A DNA stretch of 64,000 bases from Verrucomicrobiota bacterium (GTDB lineage: Bacteria > Verrucomicrobiota > Verrucomicrobiia > Limisphaerales > UBA9464): contig JAFLEF010000040.1 of the NCBI GenBank assembly GCA_017309115.1, forward strand, positions 1 to 64,000. The letters are read 5' to 3'. The notes under the pieces are model-generated. The model was not told where the DNA came from, did not search any database, and saw nothing but the letters and a program-made list of their open reading frames with translations. Shown here in pieces: positions 60,179-64,000 of this stretch (positions within the stretch are counted from its first letter, which is position 1; each line of letters begins with the position of its first letter). Made by a program: the position numbers and the translations under genes.

Positions 60179-62941
60179 ATGACGGATCGTTCAGGGCGCT
60201 CTGTTTCCTGGGTCGGCCGGCAGTTTTGGCTGGGTCTGGTTTTGCTGGGGATGGCAGCCCGGACGTGGGCGGGAACGGATGTCTGGGATCGTCTCACCGA
60301 CGTCACCTTCCTTCGTCCCGTGACTGAAGGTCGAGGTGTTCGGCCCCATGCGGGAGCCGGTGACGCCCCGCTGCCATTGGTGGTGCCCGTGCAGACGCGG
60401 GTGATCAGCGGTGACGGATCGCAGGCGACCAATTTCAGCGTACTACTGGGGGACACTTTGATCACTGCGCCGCCGCTTCCGGCGGGAGGCAATGCCGGGT
60501 TTCACCTCGTTGTCTTGTCCCGGACCAATTTGGAAGTGCTTTCGAATTTAAGCTTTGGCACAGATGCCACGAGCCAAGCGACGCTGGCGGGAATGTTCCA
60601 GAACTCTCTGGGCCCGGAAGACCTCGTAATCCTCTACACCATGGGAGCGCCCATTCCGGGTGGAACTGGGTCCTGGGGTCTGACGCAGTTGCCGCAGTTT
60701 GGGGCCCAGGAAACCTTTTATTCGGCGGCGAACGGACAGTTCACCAGTGTGTACGCGCTGATTGGCAATCAGGGTCTGAACCCCGGGGCCGGCTTCGAAT
60801 TGAGCAGCACGGCGAACTCGCTGACCACCGGACAAATTCAGGCGGTGCTGGCTCAGGACGTGAATGGGAACTATTTCCCGGTCCAGCCGTCGTTTGTGAC
60901 CATTTCCACCTCGACCGGTCCAAACTCGTCGTCGGTACAGGTCAGCACGTCCCAGGGAACCGTCACCATTCCGGCGCCGGCGCCTCCGACCGGCACTCAA
61001 GGCGGATTCCATCTGGTGGTGTTGCGGCGCGATGCCCTCGATCAGATTGCGACCAATCCCGCAGTGATTCTCCAGAATGTGACCTTCGCCTCCAACGGGA
61101 CGGACATCGGCGCCACCTTGGAGGCGTTACAAATCATGCAGGCGTACCTGTCCATTCTGGCGGACAGCCCCAACCCGGAACTGAATCTGATCCTGCTCTC
61201 CAGTTTTGGAGTCCCGCTGTTCGAATGCACCTCTGCGACCTGCAACGCGCTTCAGGCTATTGAGTACGCGTTCGATTTGATTGCGATTCGGACCAACCTG
61301 GTTGCCGCCACCGGGGGCGTGGTGGATTTCGATCAACTGCAGGGTCCGGGGTACTACTCATTGCTGGGAATCCCCTGGAAGAATCAGAACGTCGCCCCGA
61401 AGACGATTGAAGTGCGGTCCTGGACACCGGCCGGAGCGGGGGCCACTGGACTCAACGTGGTGCTACAACGCAATCCGAAGGGTTGGTTTGATCCAGTGGC
61501 GTCAGACACCGTGGGCGGTGTGGACTACCGGATGTTCAGTCTGGCGTACCAAACATCGACTCCCTGGCCAGTGGCGCCCAACGCATCCACGAATCCATGT
61601 CCGGAGGGCGATGAGGCTTGCGCGGCGTATCAGGCGCTGAGTCTCTACGTGACCCAACCCAGTCCGAATCTTGCCAGCATTCGCGAGGAGTACGTCAATC
61701 TCAGTGCCGAATTGTCGACGTATATGGACCGGATGTCGGCGGCCACCTATGGCGCGGTGAGCAACGGTCTCTTTTCGGAGGTGGTGTTCAGCGCCGTTCA
61801 AGGTCAGCTCACGAATGAGCTCTTTTATGCCATATCTGTGCAGAAGGTGTACACGCAGTACGAGGGTCTTCTGAATGACTTCGCGATCGATCAAAACAGC
61901 GATTTGGTGTCGGCGTTGGGCAATGTGAGCCAGCAGGTGCCGGTGCCAACCACCAGCAACGTGGGCTACGATCTGGAGGCGGTGGTCAAATTTTTGGTGC
62001 AATCAGCAGCGGCGATCGAGACGGATGGCGCCTCGAAGGCCGCACTGGGAGTTCTCAACGCGGTTTTGGGCTTTGGACTGGCGAAGAATCGCTCCCCCGC
62101 AGGCAACACTGAAAATGCTCTCTTGGTGGAGGCTTCCGAGCTCTCCAGCCAGATCCAAGGTTTGTTCAATAACGGCCTGCTCGGGATGGGAATTCTGTTC
62201 AAAGAACTCCTTTCTGATTGGGGAAAACTCCAGACGGTGGGGTCACTGGCCCAGGAACCGCCTGGCCCGGGAAATGGGTTTTCCTGGGGGCCGCAGACCG
62301 AAGGCCGGATCAATGCGAGCATGGTTCCGGGGTTCACGCTGTCGTTCTACCAATCCCTGATGAACACCATCTACCAACGGGTGGTGTTTGCATCGGTGCC
62401 GTTCTCCGATCCCAGCCAATATTGCTACCAGGACGATTGCACCACATCGCACTACGGCACGTTTTGCAAATGTCATAACGGAGTCTACTCGGCTCCGGCG
62501 TACGACTATCTGACCGTGCCCGAAGGCACCGACTACAACATCTACGTCATCGCCACCAGCGACATTCGTTATCCGGCCGGGACGGTAATCACCAACGATC
62601 TGGTTTCGCTCCGGGTTTATCTGCCGGACTTCCTGCAGGGCGTTGGCACATGGACGGGAATTTTGACCAACGCTCAACCGCAGGGATGGAGTGATTATCT
62701 GAATCCCATCGGTGGCTGGTGTTCCGGGGATCTGGTTCCGGCTCCGCAACCGGATGGCACTCTTCAATGGGTGGCGCGCGGCGAGTTGGGACGTCGGTAT
62801 CAGTTGGAGCGGGCGTTTTCGCTGGGGGGAGAATGGTTGCCACAGGAGGAACCGTGGGTGGCGGGACCGGACTTCGTCACCTATCCGCCGCCCTTGGTGG
62901 AGGCTCCCCAACAGTATTTCCGACTGCGCCGGCTGGACTGA
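60179..62941 (+). CDS. large secreted protein with duplicated ILEI-like modules
   Basis: 920 residues from the ATG at 60179, which opens a signal peptide (FWLGLVLLGMAARTWAG). Two related modules are visible: residues about 97-160 (GFHLVVLSRTNLEVLSNLSF, then DLVILYTMGAPI) and about 269-348 (GFHLVVLRRDALDQI, then LNLILLSSFGVPL). The pattern 'GxHLVVLxR...LVxxxxxGxP' resembles ILEI/FAM3-type domains; this is a pattern judgement. Residues about 500-640 are helix-rich with a hydrophobic stretch (ALGVLNAVLGFGLA). A Cys-rich patch (YCYQDDCTTSHYGTFCKC) follows near residue 760. The tail QQYFRLRRLD matches the phosphoesterase's type of ending, perhaps a sorting tail. Function unknown. Confidence 0.8.
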   Translation: MTDRSGRSVSWVGRQFWLGLVLLGMAARTWAGTDVWDRLTDVTFLRPVTEGRGVRPHAGAGDAPLPLVVPVQTRVISGDGSQATNFSVLLGDTLITAPPLPAGGNAGFHLVVLSRTNLEVLSNLSFGTDATSQATLAGMFQNSLGPEDLVILYTMGAPIPGGTGSWGLTQLPQFGAQETFYSAANGQFTSVYALIGNQGLNPGAGFELSSTANSLTTGQIQAVLAQDVNGNYFPVQPSFVTISTSTGPNSSSVQVSTSQGTVTIPAPAPPTGTQGGFHLVVLRRDALDQIATNPAVILQNVTFASNGTDIGATLEALQIMQAYLSILADSPNPELNLILLSSFGVPLFECTSATCNALQAIEYAFDLIAIRTNLVAATGGVVDFDQLQGPGYYSLLGIPWKNQNVAPKTIEVRSWTPAGAGATGLNVVLQRNPKGWFDPVASDTVGGVDYRMFSLAYQTSTPWPVAPNASTNPCPEGDEACAAYQALSLYVTQPSPNLASIREEYVNLSAELSTYMDRMSAATYGAVSNGLFSEVVFSAVQGQLTNELFYAISVQKVYTQYEGLLNDFAIDQNSDLVSALGNVSQQVPVPTTSNVGYDLEAVVKFLVQSAAAIETDGASKAALGVLNAVLGFGLAKNRSPAGNTENALLVEASELSSQIQGLFNNGLLGMGILFKELLSDWGKLQTVGSLAQEPPGPGNGFSWGPQTEGRINASMVPGFTLSFYQSLMNTIYQRVVFASVPFSDPSQYCYQDDCTTSHYGTFCKCHNGVYSAPAYDYLTVPEGTDYNIYVIATSDIRYPAGTVITNDLVSLRVYLPDFLQGVGTWTGILTNAQPQGWSDYLNPIGGWCSGDLVPAPQPDGTLQWVARGELGRRYQLERAFSLGGEWLPQEEPWVAGPDFVTYPPPLVEAPQQYFRLRRLD

Positions 62942-62958
62942 AAGGCGAGGCCGCCAGG

Positions 62959-64000
62959 TTACCAGATCACGTTCAACTGCAGTTGCCAGACGGCCGTTAC
63001 GCCGGAATCGGGACGGTAGGCTGCGTTCCAATACAGCTGAACATCGGGCTGCAGCTTCATCGTGGGCGTGAGTTGCCAGGAGTAGAACAGTTCCACGGCG
63101 TATTCATTGGCGTGGTAGAGCTGCGGAGAACTCCGCGCGACCTGACTCCACACCCCGCCGAATCCCAGGACATCGCTGCTGGTGGAGGAGACAAGACCGG
63201 CACTCTGGAGGGGATCAGTCAGGGCAATTCCCGCGGAACCCTGCCAACCGACATTCTGGAGCGCGACCTGGGTGCCGCTGACTCCGAAGCGTCCAAAGAC
63301 GCCCCAGGGCGACGTCGGCCCCAACTGTTGTTGGAGGTTCACTCCGAAACCCGCCTGCGTGTGGCCCTGAACGGTGGCGAGGAAGGGTTGCAGCCGATAC
63401 GTGCCGGGTCCGAGTCCGAACACGTTGGTGGGAGTGAAACCGAGTTCCCCGAGATAACTCCAATTGTCGAAACTCAGTTCCGAAGTTGGTGCCTGGCCAG
63501 GGGTCTGGTTGTTGGCGGAAGTGCCCAGGAGCAGATAGATCAGCGACGAAGGCTGCCACTGCAGATTGAGGCCGAGATTGTTGGGCGGCAGGGGCAGGGC
63601 AGAGTTGTTGAGCAGCGCGTTGTTGATGAACTGGCTTTGGCTGTTGTTGGCGTAGGCGTTGACGTCGAGGTAATTCGCCTGATCGAGCAGACCGGCCACG
63701 AGGACCATATTGCCGTCGCTGGAGGCGAATTGCCCCGCCACCTCAGACATCCAGACCCCGCGAAAGCCGCTGACATTCGCCTGAGGATTCACCAGCGATC
63801 CGAGATTTGCCTGCGGCGTCTGCGAGCGACTGGTGGAGGAGAGACCCGTTTGGGCATCCAACTCGAAACTCAGCCACGTCGCGATCCCGGAAGGCGTCGT
63901 GGCGACTGACCATACTCCCTGAAACGTGGCGGCGTAGTACTCCAGCGTGGACTGACCGGCGACGGGATCCCCCAGATGCACCAGCGAGACACTTTGGAAG
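62959..64000 (-). CDS. carbohydrate porin, OprB-like (5' end beyond window)
   Basis: At least 346 residues of a beta-barrel protein; the frame runs off the window edge at 64000, so the start and signal peptide are missing. Alternating strands are evident, such as ATWLSFELDAQTG, WSYLGELGFTPTNVFG, GWQGSAGIALTDPL and YAVELFYSWQLTP. The C-terminal strand AVWQLQLNVIW ends in an aromatic residue, the usual outer-membrane assembly signal. The central 'LxDQANYLDVN' and the 'ExFYxWQLTPxxxLQPDVQLY' block are characteristic of OprB/carbohydrate-selective porins. It would import sugars through the outer membrane. The gene converges with the secreted protein at 60179. Confidence 0.85.
   Translation of the reverse strand, partial: FQSVSLVHLGDPVAGQSTLEYYAATFQGVWSVATTPSGIATWLSFELDAQTGLSSTSRSQTPQANLGSLVNPQANVSGFRGVWMSEVAGQFASSDGNMVLVAGLLDQANYLDVNAYANNSQSQFINNALLNNSALPLPPNNLGLNLQWQPSSLIYLLLGTSANNQTPGQAPTSELSFDNWSYLGELGFTPTNVFGLGPGTYRLQPFLATVQGHTQAGFGVNLQQQLGPTSPWGVFGRFGVSGTQVALQNVGWQGSAGIALTDPLQSAGLVSSTSSDVLGFGGVWSQVARSSPQLYHANEYAVELFYSWQLTPTMKLQPDVQLYWNAAYRPDSGVTAVWQLQLNVIW

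Overview
The window looks like a chromosomal stretch from a free-living, GC-rich member of the Verrucomicrobiota (PVC superphylum). This placement is an inference from gene content: a DUF1549/DUF1553 protein with a planctomycete-type CxxCH domain next to a Tat-exported DUF1501 protein, a sialate O-acetylesterase beside a sialidase, several secreted proteins ending in a '-YFR(V/L)R' tail, an ECF sigma/anti-sigma pair, and many dispersed intergenic repeats. No rRNA, tRNA, CRISPR array or complete insertion sequence was seen.

Layout. 1-9400 (minus strand): gyrB-gyrA followed by an enolase-superfamily gene, an ECF sigma/anti-sigma/secreted-protein operon ending in a perfect hairpin terminator, and hisB. 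9500-15260 (plus): NIPSNAP lipoprotein, small SET-domain protein, S41 protease, tsaD and a DUF885 metallopeptidase-like protein. 15400-21150 (minus): CNT nucleoside transporter, an exported ClpP-like lipoprotein, and an arsenic locus arsR / arsD-arsA-small CC-tailed protein / arsC with no arsenite permease in view. 21500-26040 (plus): DUF418 membrane protein, then a LodA/LodB pair (cysteine-tryptophylquinone oxidase plus its flavoprotein maturase). 26240-31720 (plus): small membrane protein, beta-propeller protein and the DUF1549-DUF1501 pair. 31830-35080 (minus): pheS and a prolyl-oligopeptidase lipoprotein. 35100-35380 holds a candidate structured RNA ending in a strong terminator. 35680-46590: STAS-like protein, tiny membrane protein, AraC regulator (minus), MoxR-DUF58-transglutaminase operon, DMT transporter, sialate esterase and sialidase. 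46880-49150: an orphan-rich patch with a Phd/VapC-type toxin-antitoxin pair, HEAT and Hsp70 fragments and an Imm10-like protein. 49200-55000 (minus): UPF0126 channel and a tightly overlapping cofactor cluster nadC-birA-coaX / DUF192 / nadE. 55200-64000: a palindromic mobile-like repeat, a large metallophosphoesterase, DUF1275 protein, a 920-residue secreted protein with duplicated ILEI-like modules, and the 3' end of an OprB-like porin cut by the window edge.

The most interesting items are the LodA/LodB quinoprotein pair, the pump-less ars operon with its Cys-Cys-tailed small protein, the multi-hairpin RNA candidate at about 35155-35380, and at least six families of dispersed repeats, most of them imperfect inverted repeats resembling REP/MITE elements. 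One repeat overlaps a possible start codon of the DUF885 gene, and others supply false N-terminal extensions to neighbouring open frames.
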